Shown here in pieces: positions 33,379-44,943 of a stretch of DNA of 64,000 nt. Under the pieces are notes generated by a model. The model saw only the letters and a list, made by a program, of their open reading frames with translations, ran no database searches and was not told the DNA's origin. The DNA is taken from assembly GCA_023052935.1 (NCBI GenBank), contig CM041293.1, forward strand, positions 152,023,474 to 152,087,473. The letters run 5' to 3'. The stretch's first letter is position 1. The number at the start of each line of letters is the position of its first letter. Origin of the DNA: Piezodorus guildinii (lineage: Eukaryota; Arthropoda; Insecta; Hemiptera; Pentatomidae). Made by a program: the position numbers and the translations under genes.

Positions 33379-35227
33379 TCTGGTGTGGGCAACACACGAA
33401 TTTCACATACCTCCGTTGTTAAAAACAATTTGAATAGTTTCTTAGAATTTTTAAATACACTTGGAGAGAAAATAAAATCTGGAAGATTAAATTACATTGA
33501 ATTTAAATAGAAACACGTGTTTTATTAAATAAATCATTATATTATTATCTATGACAACCAGTTCATGATAACTCTCTGTAAACTTTTACAATAGTATGTA
33601 TACAATTTTATTTTTAATAAAATCTCTAGAATTCCAACGGTATATTATACATGCATTACTGTTCTTACGTTTAAAAACAAAAAAGTCCCTCAAGGTAGTA
33701 TCCTTGGACCCATCCTCTACACAGTCTATACAGCTGATATTCCAACACTTTCCTTTCTACCTATGCTGATGACACTTGTGTGTTATCAGTCAATAACGAT
33801 CCTACTATTGCCTCTCAAACTCTTCAATCCCATATCAGAGAGCTTGAGAAATGGTGTCAGAATTAGAGACTCAAAACAATTCCAAGAAATCCCACCAAAT
33901 TACCTTTACCCTTCGTCGTAAACCTATGACATCCTGCCCTACAGTTTCCTTTAATAATATTCCGCTTGTTCCAGTTGAACAGATCCACTACCTAGGACTT
34001 CTACTTGACAAACGTCTACATGGAATCCCCACACACGACTGAAACGACAAGAAACTGCCCGTCGCTTTCGCTTACTACAACACTTACTGGACAGACGCTC
34101 CAACCTTCCGCTTATCTACAAAAGGCATATCACCAGCATATCCGCATATCACCATCATAAGGCCTATCTGGACTTACGGAGTTGAGCTTTGGGGCTCTAC
34201 GAAACCATCAAATTCTTCCCGTATTCAATCCTTACAATCCAAAATCCTTCGAAAAATCCTCAATGCTCCTTACTTTGTCACAAATAAACTCATCCATAAA
34301 GACCTTAACATCCCATATGTTGCTGATTTGGCCCGAACCAGGTATCAATCCTTCCATGACAAACTCCACTCCCACTCTAATCCTCTAGTTTCAATTCTTG
34401 CTTCCTCTTCAATTCCTGACAATCCTACGAGGCGCCTGAAAAGAAGATGGCCTCGAGACCTTCTAGTTTAGTTACTTAGTGGAGTGATGCCAATGGGCAT
34501 TTTCTCTTCACGTTTTTTTTCATGTATTTTATCATTGCCAACATATTTACTTGTTGTATTACATAATACAGTTGTAAATTTCAATAAAAATATTAAAAAA
34601 AAAAAAAAAAATAGCACACAAAATATTTTTCCCTCACTTCTTTTAGTTGGATGTCGTATTCGTTCAAATTATATATTTGTCCACTTTAAATCAGCTTTAA
34701 ATAAATTATATAGTTGTTTTTACATGTTCTACAAAGTTAAAGGTAGTTTAGAGGAAGAAAAATTAAAATATGGGCATTTAAGCCATGTCAAACTATTTAA
34801 ATCAGAATAAAACTTACAATATATTAAGCCCATTAAATTTTACATCGATATAAGGAGATTAATCAAAATCGTTACAGCCGTTTTTGAGAAAATCTTTAAA
34901 AGGTGAAAATGCATGGTTTAAAGTGGTTCTTCTGGTTAACTGATTTTGATGAAAAAGTTGCTGTAGCATCTCGGGGGTATAGTTTTCTTAAATATAAAAT
35001 TTCAGTTTCATGGAACTTTTCGTTTTTGCGCTGGACTTCCACACACACACGGACGGTCACACTGACAGACCAGTCACAGACCTTTTTGCGGGACTTGGAC
35101 ATTTGGACTCAGGGGATCCTAAAACGTGTATTTCTGTTGAAATCTGGAATATTTTTGGAAATCGGAATTCGTGGAAAAATGGTGTATTTCCCCTTACTAT
35201 ATATTTTATATGTAGGTAAGTGAAAGT
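33379..35227 (+). mobile_element. HINE-like family, split by a jockey insertion
   Basis: Starts TCTGGTGTGGGCAACACACG. The homology breaks at 33683 within the family's A-rich AAAAACGAAAAATTGC segment and resumes at 34612. It ends GGTAAGTGAAAGT. The microsatellite position has short CA tracts (CACACACACGG). ORFs 34903-35223 and 35010-35219 lie in HINE sequence. Confidence 0.88.
33684..34611 (+). mobile_element. Jockey-clade LINE, longest copy here, nested in a HINE
   Basis: Begins inside the RT palm with VPQGSILGPILYTVY (block B), then YADD at 33762-33773 (catalytic block C), RELEKWCQN, the YLGLLLDKR block, LWGSTKPSNSSRIQSLQSK, and RRLKRRWPRDLLV, with several frameshifts. The 3' UTR GAGTGATGCCAATGGGCAT leads to AATAAA and A17. 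The poly-A meets HINE sequence at 34612. The copy is 5' truncated and inactive. Confidence 0.92.
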
Positions 35228-35582
35228 AAAAAAAAAAAAAAACTGTTTTATTACTCTTTTAATTCATCTATAAGTTGATATTAATGAGTAATGAAGAAAA
35301 TACTTATAATATTGTAATACAGTTTTTACTACTATTTTAATTTTATGTGTACTAAAAAGCAATTAATATCACAGCTTTGAAAGAGCAACCTTATTGGATT
35401 TTTTCATCCTACATGGCGATCTATTGCTTGATAAAAAAGCGTCAGTAATGAGAACCCTGACTTTATGCTGAAGTCGCCAGGTATCGCTAGTGTAATTTTA
35501 AAGGGCGTAATTTAAAAATATGGCAAGCATGGAACATGTAATTAGTTATATGTAAGGACTAGATACCTCTGAGGAGAGCGTG
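35228..35582. other. No recognisable gene
   Basis: AT-rich; nothing found. Confidence 0.3.
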
Positions 35583-36675
35583 ATATTGATTTTAAAAAGG
35601 CCTATGATTCAATAGACCGTCAGAAGCTATATAACATCATGATTGAACAGGGAATACCTAGAAAGTTAGTAAACCTAGTAGAGATGTGTTTGTCGGAAAC
35701 ATTTCATAAAGTTAGAATCGGTCATAATTACTCCGAGCGATTTGAGGTGCGATGGGGTTTGAAACAGAGTGACTCCCTCTCTCCTGTTTTGTTTAATATA
35801 GCTTTAGAATATGTCATAGAAAAGGTGATGTGTACCGAGAAAGGCTTAAATATGGGTGACAAGATTCCGGTTTTGGGGTATGCCGATGATTTGGTACTGC
35901 TAGGTGAAGACACGGAAACCATACAACTAAATACAAGTGTGTTAATAAAAACCGGTAAAGAAATAGGACTTGAATTAAATACCGATAAGACGAAATATAT
36001 GATTAATAGTAGAAACGGTGGCGATCTTGGTGATATTGTTATATCAGGGCATACTTTTGTACACGTAGAGAAATTCAAGTATTTAGGTTCAATGATAACA
36101 AGAAAAAATGAAATCCAGGAAGAAATAAAGTCCCGGTTAAAGGTGGGAAATGCGTGGTATCATTTAGTTGCTAAGTTACTTAGCTCACGGCTTCTATCTA
36201 AAAACTTTAAGGTTAGAATTTATAAAACTATTATTCTTCCAACGGTTCTTTACAAATGTGAAACGTGGCCGCTTACTTTGAAGGATGAACAACGGCTTAA
36301 AGTACGAAAATAAGGTACTGCGTAAAATATTTGGTCCGAAGAGAGATGAGGGCACTGGGGAGTTTAGAAGGTTGCATAACGCGGAATTGCTGAACTTGTA
36401 TCCTGTGAATATAATTGAGTTGATTGCGTCGCGGAGAATCAAATGGGCGAGTAAAATTGTTGGGCTTGGAGAGGAAGATTCCAAGAAAGTTGGTATTTGC
36501 TGATACGACTGGTAGGCGTCCGAAAGGTAGGCCGAAACGTCGATGGGAGGATTGAGTTAAGGCTGATCTTGGGGGCTTGGGCTTGAACGGAGAACATTGG
36601 ACGAGTCTGTGTAGACGGAATATGGTGGTATCGGCATCGAACCTTCGGGTTCGGTAAGCCTATTATTATTATTAT
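35583..36675 (+). mobile_element. RTE-like LINE with RT palm motifs
   Basis: Starts in RT block A (DFKKAYDSIDR at 35590), then GLKQSDSLSPVLFNIALEYV (block B) and GYADDLVLLGED (block C, catalytic YADD), and LNTDKTKYM. It goes on through the same C-terminal blocks as the copy at 16501-17300. The frame 35639-36313 is open. A short deletion near 36300 removes the Phe of KVFENKVL and shifts into 36285-36503, and further shifts follow. The tail is (ATT)n at about 36660. Confidence 0.9.
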
Positions 36676-37215
36676 TGTTTTAGGGTGTAAAATAGCTTGG
36701 ACATCAACGCCCGATGGTTAGTTATTATGGTTTATTCTTCAAATATATTTATTCCTAGTGCAAGAGGAATTAAAATTTTAAGAAAAATAAATAAAATAAT
36801 AATAATTTTAAAAAATAAAGATACAAAATATATAGGTGAGAGAAAGTAATAAATTAAATAATGAAAACAATGTTTAAACAGATACATAATAAATGGGGCA
36901 CGTTTTCGAAGATGTGTTGGATGGTCAGAGGCTATTTAACAGTTTGACTTTTGTTAGACATTTAATTACTGCATTTATTACGGGCTCATCATCCACCAGA
37001 ACCATAAATATTTTGTGCGGTATACCCAGATGGTGTAATATTGTACGATAATAAGAGCATTCTTAAAATATGTGCCTTAAGGATAAAATGTTTTTGCACT
37101 GTGAGGGGCTTCTCTCGTAATTAAGTAGCCATGGGTAAGTCGGCTGTGTCCGATTCTGAGGCGGGTAATGCCGTCTTCTTCTCGACGAGAGCTACGGATT
37201 GAGGTTTTTCAAGGG
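36676..37215 (-). mobile_element. LINE C-terminal fragment (region after RNase H), tail to tail with the RTE copy
   Basis: The minus strand carries EDGITRLRIGHSRLTHGYL (about 37175-37120), equivalent to RLRIGHTRLTHG in the copy at 22143, and weak downstream similarity to 36880. The remainder to 36676 is AT-rich 3' UTR-like. This repeats the arrangement at 16050-17300. Confidence 0.65.
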
Positions 37216-37889
37216 GTTCACGTTTTTCTTGATAAGTTGCATTTTATTTTACATCAAGAATTAATTTCTTGTCCTTTTTAAGTTAACTGTGTTCATTCAT
37301 TATTTATGTCTTCGTTTAAATATCTCTCTCGAATCGATTTGTGACCGTCAAAGATGAAAATGGGGAATTAATAATATTTTATGAATGAATCTATTCAAAA
37401 ATTCATTTCGTAAATACAACTGACATGTAATTTCAGGTTAAATAATCATCTAGGAGCTAATGACATCGCTGAAAGGGTAGGAGCCGCCGCCGGAACAAGC
37501 GAATAATGGCGAGATATCGCGTGATTCAACAGCCAAATGGAATTGCTCTGCTTTGGCTAATGATAGATCTGTCCTCTCCCTTACCAAGTCCTCAAATATC
37601 ACTCGCTCAATCACACTATCATGCTTACACAATTTGAGTGTGCATTACAACTCCAACGTATACAAGAATCTTATCATGAACGAAGTATTTCTCAAAATTA
37701 TTTACAATCTATAACTATAAAAGTTTTCATATTAATATTGCTATTTTAATTTTAATAAGAGTGTAAACCTCAGTAATGATTAGCAGTACTAGTACTCAGA
37801 GATGTGAGATGGATCCTAATATCCTATAAATTTTATTCTACCGTACATATCATATAGACGTATAATCTGTAGTATACACTTGCGATGAT

Positions 37890-37893
<4 letters not shown>
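37216..37893. other. No recognisable gene
   Basis: 37440-37660 is GC-richer; the minus ORF 37450-37632 has ordinary amino-acid composition but no recognisable domain. It could be a lost exon or a conserved non-coding block. Confidence 0.35.
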
Positions 37894-37963
<70 letters not shown>

Positions 37964-37984
37964 TATATATATATATATATATAT
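37894..37984. repeat. (AT)n microsatellite
   Basis: About 44 AT units with a short T interruption near 37960. Confidence 0.95.
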
Positions 37985-37999
37985 AGTCGGAGACTCTTT

Positions 38000-38147
38000 T
38001 GTCCAGGAGGAAAAGAGTAAGGAACCAACTTACTTAAGTGGAACACATTTGCTTCCTTCCGTTTCTTGTTAGACTCCACTTCATATATAGATTTGGAAAT
38101 ACGTTTTCTAATTTTGAGTGGTCCTATTCTGACTTCGGTGGAAACAG
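38000..38147 (-). pseudogene. LTR-retrotransposon integrase C-terminal (GPY/F-like) module
   Basis: The minus frame reads STEVRIGPLKIRKRISKSIY and ANVFHLSKLVPY, the GP.KI ... Y.V ... VH.SKL.PY pattern of the module that follows the integrase core in Ty3/gypsy-type elements. It meets an oppositely oriented integrase core at about 38148. Confidence 0.6.
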
Positions 38148-38623
38148 GTCTGGGCACAAATACATGCACGTATTGGTGGACCACTTTACAAGATATGCAT
38201 GGATATCAACTTCAAGAGGACTGATCGCTAATGATTTCATTAAATTATTGGAACCAATTTCTGCAGACAATATCAAAATAATTTTGGTAGATCAATACAG
38301 TGCTCTAAATTCATCTAAATTTAAAACGTTTATAAAACAATAGGTGCTCAGCTAATCTTTACATCCGTTGACAATCCACAATCCAACCGCATACGATGTC
38401 AATTGAATGAAAATTTCAAAACAAGACCCTCGACAACCATTGCTTAAATCTGTGTTGAAGAATATAACAACACAGTTCATGGCCCCACAAAGTTTTCACC
38501 GGTTAATTTACTATGTGGGCGTGCCTCTGAAATTGTTCTAAAATATTTGGAAAGGGAAAATAATTTACAGACAGATAGAGCAGAAGCGTTTAAAATAAAG
38601 AATTGTTTAACATTTCTTTGATT
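38148..38623 (+). pseudogene. LTR-retrotransposon integrase core, frameshifted
   Basis: Frame one (to 38343) reads HKYMHVLVDHFTRYAWIST, the first Asp region of a retroviral-type integrase, and KIILVDQYSALNSSKFKTFI. After a stop, homology continues in other frames as VDNPQSN, ...EYNNTVHGPTKFSPVNLL and LCGRASEIVLKYL to a stop at about 38623. A retroelement relic with at least two frame breaks; the second catalytic block (D to N/Q) is not convincing. Confidence 0.75.
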
Positions 38624-38645
38624 GATACATTTAACTAACATAACT

Positions 38646-39290
38646 CAAGTTCAAATTCTAGTTTTCAACGGAAATACACGTTTTAGAGTCATCTTAGTCC
38701 AAATGACCAAGTCCCACAAAAAGCTCTGTGTGTGTGTAACGATTTTTATTAAACTCACTATATCGATTTAAATTGGAAGAGCTTTAATATGATGTAGGTT
38801 TAATTCTAACAGGGCTTAAATGCCAATATTTCAAAATTTCTTCCCATAAAGAACCTTAAATTTTGTAGTTGTTATAAAATTTACCATGTCATCTGATTAG
38901 TATTTAAAAACAGGTAAATACATAAGTAGAACGAATTCGATAACAAGCTAAAGGAGATATTATTTTTTAAATGTTTTTTTTTTTTTTTTTTTTAAATTAT
39001 GAACAGTAATATACATGTATGATATACCGCTGGAATGCTTGAAATTTTAGAAAAAATATATTCCTATACCTGCTATTGTAAAAGTTAATGGGGAGTAATG
39101 AAAAGCCGATAAAACATAGTGGTTGTCGAAGATAATAATATAATAGGATATTTAATAAATAAAGCACATGTTTATTTTAAAATCCAATGTAAATAATTCT
39201 TTAACAATTTATTTCTGTTACTAAATTTGTTTAAAAATTCTCAAATTTATATAAATAACGAAGGGAAAGTCGTGTGATACGCGCACCAGA
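38646..39290 (-). mobile_element. HINE-like family, internally deleted
   Basis: Starts at TTCTAGTTTTCAACGGAAAT, has TCTGTGTGTGTGT, then jumps directly to AACGATTTTTATTAAACTC, losing about 150 bp next to the microsatellite. It ends GTGATACGCGCACCAGA and a T run. Confidence 0.8.
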
Positions 39291-40653
39291 TTTTTTTTTT
39301 TTTTTTTTTTTGGAAAATGTTCTAGAGAAAAATACATTTTTTTCTCTTTTCCTCTAAATAACTTCCTTACCATAAGAATTAAGGGGTTAAAACTCTTTTT
39401 GAAAACCCCTAACATATATTTTTTTCCCGTGAAAATCAGTTGAGCTGTTCAGGAGAAAACAATATTTTGTTTTTCCTTTCCCTCTCTTTCCTCCTAAAAA
39501 AATGGCGAAAGGTGATTCACACAAAAAAAGAGTGAATCAATGGTATGAATTTGGTAAGATTTCACATGCTTGTTTCGCTAAGCCAATTACTTTATTTATT
39601 CTTAATATTAGTTTTGGTAATCAGCAATCATGATATAAATAATATCAATTTTGAAATTTAAAAGAACGAAAATTGTTGATTTTCTTTTTGAGAATAGAGT
39701 AGTCTAAATACCCCAGTTGGTCATATTCCATTTCTGGCCAGTGCAGACCCGAGATGCTTCAATTAAAATTTAATCTCTATTTCCGCAACGAAAGTCCCAG
39801 CGCCATTCGCAAAATTACCTTTTCGGACTCGATAATAAGAATTTTCGATTAGGGAACTCGTTAACCCAGCCGAAATTCGAGTAATGTAAAAATGACAAAT
39901 TTCAGAATAATAACAAGTAAAGGACATAATGAAGAATCGAAAAAAAAAAAAAAACACACATTTTCGACGATTACTTAAAAAAAATAAATATTATTTTCTA
40001 TAAATATATAAATAATATTATTTTTATATACTAAAATTAGCATTTACATTATAGTTTGTAAAAAAAATAATGATAATAAAAATAACTTAAGTTAAAATAA
40101 AAATAAGTAGGTTTTCACATATGATTTATTATAAGGCGGTTTTTAAAATTTTGAAGATAATTTAATTTACATTCAATATTAATAAATATTAATAAAATTA
40201 AGTAATTTTCTTCATATTTTAATCCTTGGTTGAGTTTTAAATATTAAGAAATACTTTGTTTTTTTTTATGATTTTTTTTTTTTTCATTTTATTTTGAGAT
40301 ATATCACAAACTTTTTTGATATGAACAATAATAATAATGCTATAAGACACGTTAACTGTTAAACATTATTGATTATTAAATAATTTTGGAAATTAATAAC
40401 AATATACCATAATCAATCAAGTGATATTAATCCTTTGATTTAAATAGGCTTCTTTGATTATAATTACATACATCCTATTATTTATTTATATACAATTTCA
40501 AAAATTCTATATCTTCTTAATTAACTTTTTCTCTAACTAAAAGATTTAAAATTTATATTGATGAATTTGTTAGAACTTTTTAAGAGAAGTTAATATTTAA
40601 TAAGTTTTCTTTATTTAATTATTAATCCATAATAATAATTTATTCGTTAATCG
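39291..40653. other. No recognisable gene
   Basis: Very AT-rich. ORFs 39221-39415 and 39763-39957 (minus) show no recognisable domain. Confidence 0.4.
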
Positions 40654-41065
40654 GTTTCCACTAGGGGAGGGCATAATCGAATGACGATTATCGGATCATT
40701 CGATTATTTCAATCATTCGAATTAATCGATTATTGGATTAATCAGTTTAGAGAAACGAATGATCATTCGAACTGAATTGTTTAACGATAATCGAGGGATT
40801 ATAAGAAGCGCAGATAACCAAACGATCTTATTTTTTTTTTTTATTTTTTTTTTTTTTATTGCTCATCATATAAATTATATGCATATTTCCATCAAGGCTC
40901 AGCCAGCTCAGCCATCAGAGAGACGAGAATTGTGGCATATGGTCTCTCAGAATCCATATTAATCATTCGGTCATTCGATTATGAAATCATTCGATTATTT
41001 AAATCATCTAAGTCCGCTCATACGATTATGAAAATCATTCGATATTACCCAACCCTAGTTTCTAC
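40654..41065. mobile_element. hAT-type MITE with 8-bp target-site duplication
   Basis: Element 40662-41057 has inverted ends TAGGGGAGGGCATAATCGAA and (complement) TAGGGTTGGGTAATATCGAA. It is flanked by GTTTCCAC and GTTTCTAC, an 8-bp duplication with one change, as expected for hAT. The motif CATTCGATTA recurs many times in both orientations near both ends. No transposase. Confidence 0.82.
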
Positions 41066-41836
41066 GTCTTACTTGGAACGTTAGCCCTCTAGTTTTTACG
41101 GAGGGAGAGATAGTTTTTTTTTTTTTTTTTTGGTCGATTACAAAGGTTAATAATGAAAACAATAAACCAAAATCATTTATTCTAGACTTCTTAACGATTT
41201 CCAGTTCTTTTCCTTTAAATTTTATTCAAATAAAATCTCTTTATTTTAAAGCACATCACGTTTTTCCTCAATCATCAATAATAACCGAGTTGTCAAGGAA
41301 TCACATCTGTTATAAGTTACGGGTAGACCATATAAGGTTTTTTTTTCTTTGCCAGCGGCGACTTGATTCCTAAAATCTTTTGTTATTTTTGTCTATCTTC
41401 AGTAATTAGAGAAATTACCTTTCTTCTAATCGGGTTATTTTGAACAAACTATGTTAACATTGTTGACCATTATTTGAACGTATAACAAACTAACAAATAT
41501 TTGTTAATTAATAATTTGTAATTTAAATTATTTTCTTATTTATTCAATACGTGTTCAATAATTTAAACCAGACTAGTTCATGTCAAGCTATTACAAAGTC
41601 TATTGTGTCATAAACAAGCATTGAGCTTCACTTAACATTACACCCCAGCTTAACCATACATCCTACAAGCTTATGCTTTTAGTAGTTGGCCGTCTCTGCA
41701 GGCAAACATATCTTGAACGTTATCTTCAGGTAAACACAATGTTCATAGAGTCAACATAGATAATAATTCATGGACATATACACAGATAAAGAGGGCGCTA
41801 ATGGTCACTCAGGGAGTAAAATCTAATATGTAAAAA
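41066..41836. other. No recognisable gene
   Basis: AT-rich, nothing found. Confidence 0.35.
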
Positions 41837-41910
41837 TCTTGTGTTTGTGGTCGTACTCCACCGAAACAACTAGACTGATTTTTGTGCATTTTTAAAATTA
41901 TAATTATTAG

Positions 41911-42150
41911 GCTCCATTCCCACTCTGATATCCTAGTTTCAATCCTTTCTTCCTCTTCAATTCCTGACAATCCGCCGAGGCGTCTGAAAAGGAGATGGCC
42001 CCGAGACCTTCTAGTTTAGAATATTTTTAGAGTGCTTCCATTGGGAAACTTCTCTACATGTCTTCCATGCCTTTTTATATTTCATTTTAATTTACTTGTA
42101 TTCCATTATACAGAAGTAAATTCCAATTAATAAGTTTAAAAAAATATATT
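41911..42150 (+). mobile_element. Jockey-clade LINE 3' end
   Basis: Starts at CTCCATTCCCACTCTGATAT and encodes IPDNPPRRLKRRWPRDLLV, then a 3' UTR GAGTGCTTCCATTGGGAAAC to AATTAATAAG. Strong similarity to 34370-34600. Confidence 0.82.
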
Positions 42151-42158
42151 TATTAGGC

Positions 42159-42474
42159 ATACAAATATATAGTGGAGCGGCGTGGTCTAGTGGATAGAGC
42201 GCTAGTCTGCTGTGCTCCGGGTCCTGGGTTCGAATCCCGGCTGTGGCAGAATATTATTTATTGTGTTAATTCGGTCGGGGGGCGACCCTAGGGTATGGAG
42301 ACCCTCCTGGGGCAGACCCAGCCTCTATAAAGTGGGTACCCAAATTAACTGGGGAAAAACCTGGCGGCTGAGCGTGATCAAGGCCTAATCACCTCATTGC
42401 ACTGCCGTTGGCCTAGAAACAGTACGAATCTCTATATGTACTGAGCCCAAGACCCTTTATGGGTTGTAGTGGAA

Positions 42475-42546
<72 letters not shown>

Positions 42547-42555
42547 CAAATATAT
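42159..42555 (+). mobile_element. tRNA-derived SINE, family C, poly-T tail, perfect 12-bp duplication
   Basis: The flanks ATACAAATATAT are identical at 42159-42170 and 42544-42555, so the element is exactly 42171-42543. The A-box region GCGGCGTGGTCTAGTGGATA and B box GGGTTCGAATCCCGGC are intact. The body matches 32223-32594, and the terminal 65 nt are all T. The duplication proves the T run is the element's own 3' end. It sits just after the jockey fragment. Confidence 0.97.
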
Positions 42556-42728
42556 TCCATACCGCTAGGTGATATTCTCTATCGAGAACGATTTTTTTTT
42601 ATTTGGTGGATAAAAAAACCTTTAAACCCAAATGTTTACGCTCCTCCCTCCATATTTATTTTTAAATAGCGATTTTTGTATTTCTATAAAAAAATATCGT
42701 TATTTAAATTTCGTCTGTATTACAAAAT
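42556..42728. other. AT-rich spacer
   Basis: Possibly internal sequence of the surrounding Helitron-like element; no coding signal. Confidence 0.3.
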
Positions 42729-43165
42729 TCTGAATCGGGCAACACATGACTTTGACTTACTTCAGCTGTTTAAATCAATTAATGATATATTTTTAAAAAA
42801 AACTTAAGGTTGAAAAAAGTTTAATATTAATTTAAATAAGAGATTTATTCAGTTTCATTGGAAACATATGAACTTAAACATAAACATATATTGAGATTAA
42901 ATAATATAAGAATATAAAATTAGTACGTATAATAATCCGTAAAACGTTTATGCTCAATTCGTCAGTCTCCATTACCTTTTACAAAATTTGTATTTAAGAT
43001 AATATTTTTTCTAAAATCTTTAGCTATTTATCGGTCTTTATTCAGTTATGAAATTCTTTCAACTTTTATATTTAGTCGCTTTTTTCAATCCTAATAAGAT
43101 GATATTTGTTAACTTTTTATTTGAATCTATAATAACGAAAAGTACTTATAACACTTAAATTCGTC
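42729..43165 (+). mobile_element. HINE-like family, left-end part
   Basis: TCTGAATCGGGCAACACATG and the following TTCACTTACC-equivalent, ATAATATTTTTTCTAAAATC and TCGCTTTTTTCAATCCTAAT blocks match the family. Homology stops before the Helitron-like terminus. Confidence 0.7.
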
Positions 43166-43236
43166 GTTTTTTTATTAACCATAATATTTAATAGCAATAA
43201 TTTATATAGCAGAACAACATTTGCCGGGACAGCTAG

Positions 43237-44460
43237 TAATAATATAATATATGTGATAAGAAGACAAAATATATAAATCTGCATTTACCTGGAAAAACTA
43301 AATAAAATATTCTAGGTTCTGTAAAATTATATTCATGTAATATAAAAATAGTACGTCATCTTCACGAAAAAAATAAAAAAACATGCATTTAAAATTGAGT
43401 ATTCCATATATTAAAATTCCATTAAACTGAAACCATGTCATTAAAATACAAAAAAATATTTTATTTTTTGTAACTTTAAAACTAATTAACTAAAATACTT
43501 GATTAACATAAATTATGGAATTAAAGTAGAATTGAAGTGCAAAGGTCATATAATAGTATACATAAAGTAAATGTGACCGATGTTACTTGTATTCTAAGAC
43601 TCATTTCCGTTATATTTTAGGCCGGAAATCTATGATTAAGTATTTAATTAATTAATAAAGATAGATAGTTATTATTATATTAATCAAGATTATTATTAGT
43701 TAGTATCACTAATTATTTTGAACAATATATTATTGATTAAATATATAATTCAGTATTTCAGTTCCAGACATTGAGGATGGCATAGAATTCCAATTAAATC
43801 AAATCTCCTTAAGCTTAAGGAATCGGATAAATTTCCGACTACAATTCCATCGCTGATTGTCTAATAGTTAATTGAACATTCCATGTCTATAAAATAGGTA
43901 GCTAATGGAAAATGCTTATTGGATAAGGAAAACAATAACAGAAAGTAATGAAAATCAACAAAAATAAATGTTTCATCAAGGGCGATGGAGGAAGGATTAA
44001 CCTTTAGAGAGTTTTCTTGTATAAGTTTTTTTTTTTTTTTCCAACGTCGGTTTTTACGCAAATTAATTTGAATATTAAGTACCTGCTTATCACTACAATC
44101 TCTAATTAATGCTTTTATCACAATACCTTGTTTCAGTTTATATATTGTATTAATTTTACTTTTAACGATTTTGTTACAAGTAATTTTATAGTACATTATT
44201 CTCTTGTTGTCAATCCGCTAGTCTACAACACGCTGCACTAGTACCAACCTTATAGTTATTTGATACAGCCACACCTAGTATTCCTTTTTTTATTCGGGTC
44301 TGAAGTATTTGACAGGAAATACTTGTCTATGCTCATCACCTGTCTAAACTAGTAAGGTTAGTTACAGCAGTTACTGTTGGTTGACTTTGAAGGTCGAAGA
44401 TAAGAAATGGCTATTTTTTATCATGTTAGCGTGAGTTTTACCTTTGAATTATTTCATTTT

Positions 44461-44525
<65 letters not shown>

Positions 44526-44587
44526 CTCATTTAATTTTATTTTGGGGTTATTTCATTTTCTTAGTTAGGGTTTTACATTTTTACTAA
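43237..44587. other. No recognisable gene
   Basis: AT-rich. The ORF 43861-44196 (minus, 111 aa) is Lys/Ile/Asn-rich with no recognisable domain. (AT)n at 44465-44506 is followed by a T run. Confidence 0.4.
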
Positions 44588-44786
44588 CAATAAAAAATAT
44601 AGTTGTGGATGTAATTAGTTGACCGTTGAGAATTACTGGAAGGAATTAGTCCGAGTGGAGGTCATTAAATAAAACAACTAAATAGTTTAAAATATTTAAA
44701 TAAATAGTCAAATAAATAGTTGAAACTATTTAGTTGTTTCATTTAATGACCGCCACCCGGACTAATTCCTTCCAATAAAAAATATA
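44588..44786. mobile_element. Hairpin element flanked by 14-bp direct repeats
   Basis: Arms of about 50 bp (44638-44688 and 44722-44773) pair almost perfectly: GGAAGGAATTAGTCCGAGTG against CACCCGGACTAATTCCTTCC, with ATGACC/GGTCAT inside. CAATAAAAAATATA occurs at 44588-44601 and 44773-44786, a possible target-site duplication. About 36 bp after the left direct repeat is outside the palindrome. Confidence 0.7.
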
Positions 44787-44943
44787 AATGTACAAAATAA
44801 ATTCTTGATAATAATAAGCGAATCGTTAAGGAGTTCCTATAATGTGATATAAATATGCAGATGTATTTTATAAGGATTATATGTATTTTATAAAAAGATT
44901 ACAAATTCTAGTCTACTATAAAAAAAAAAAAAAAAAAAAAAAA

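Larger units (their letters stand above)
41837..43236 (+). mobile_element. Possible Helitron with nested insertions
   Basis: The 3' end TTGCCGGGACAGCTAG (CTAG at 43233-43236, then T) matches the CTRR|T terminus and the GCCGGG-CAGCTAGT ending I know from insect Helitrons. A candidate 5' end TCTTGTGTTTGTGGTCG follows an A at 41836, and its CACCGAAACAACTAGACTGA motif is typical of element starts. Between them lie a jockey fragment, a SINE and a HINE fragment. That both ends belong to one element is an inference. Confidence 0.45.

Noticed and set aside
35728..36078. 116-aa minus ORF, and 36194-36484 minus
   Set aside because: Antisense to the RTE-like RT frame.
42171..42260. Functional tRNA gene
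   Set aside because: A and B boxes are good, but the sequence continues into a SINE body with a duplication; the cloverleaf is not needed and anticodon and acceptor pairing are not supported.
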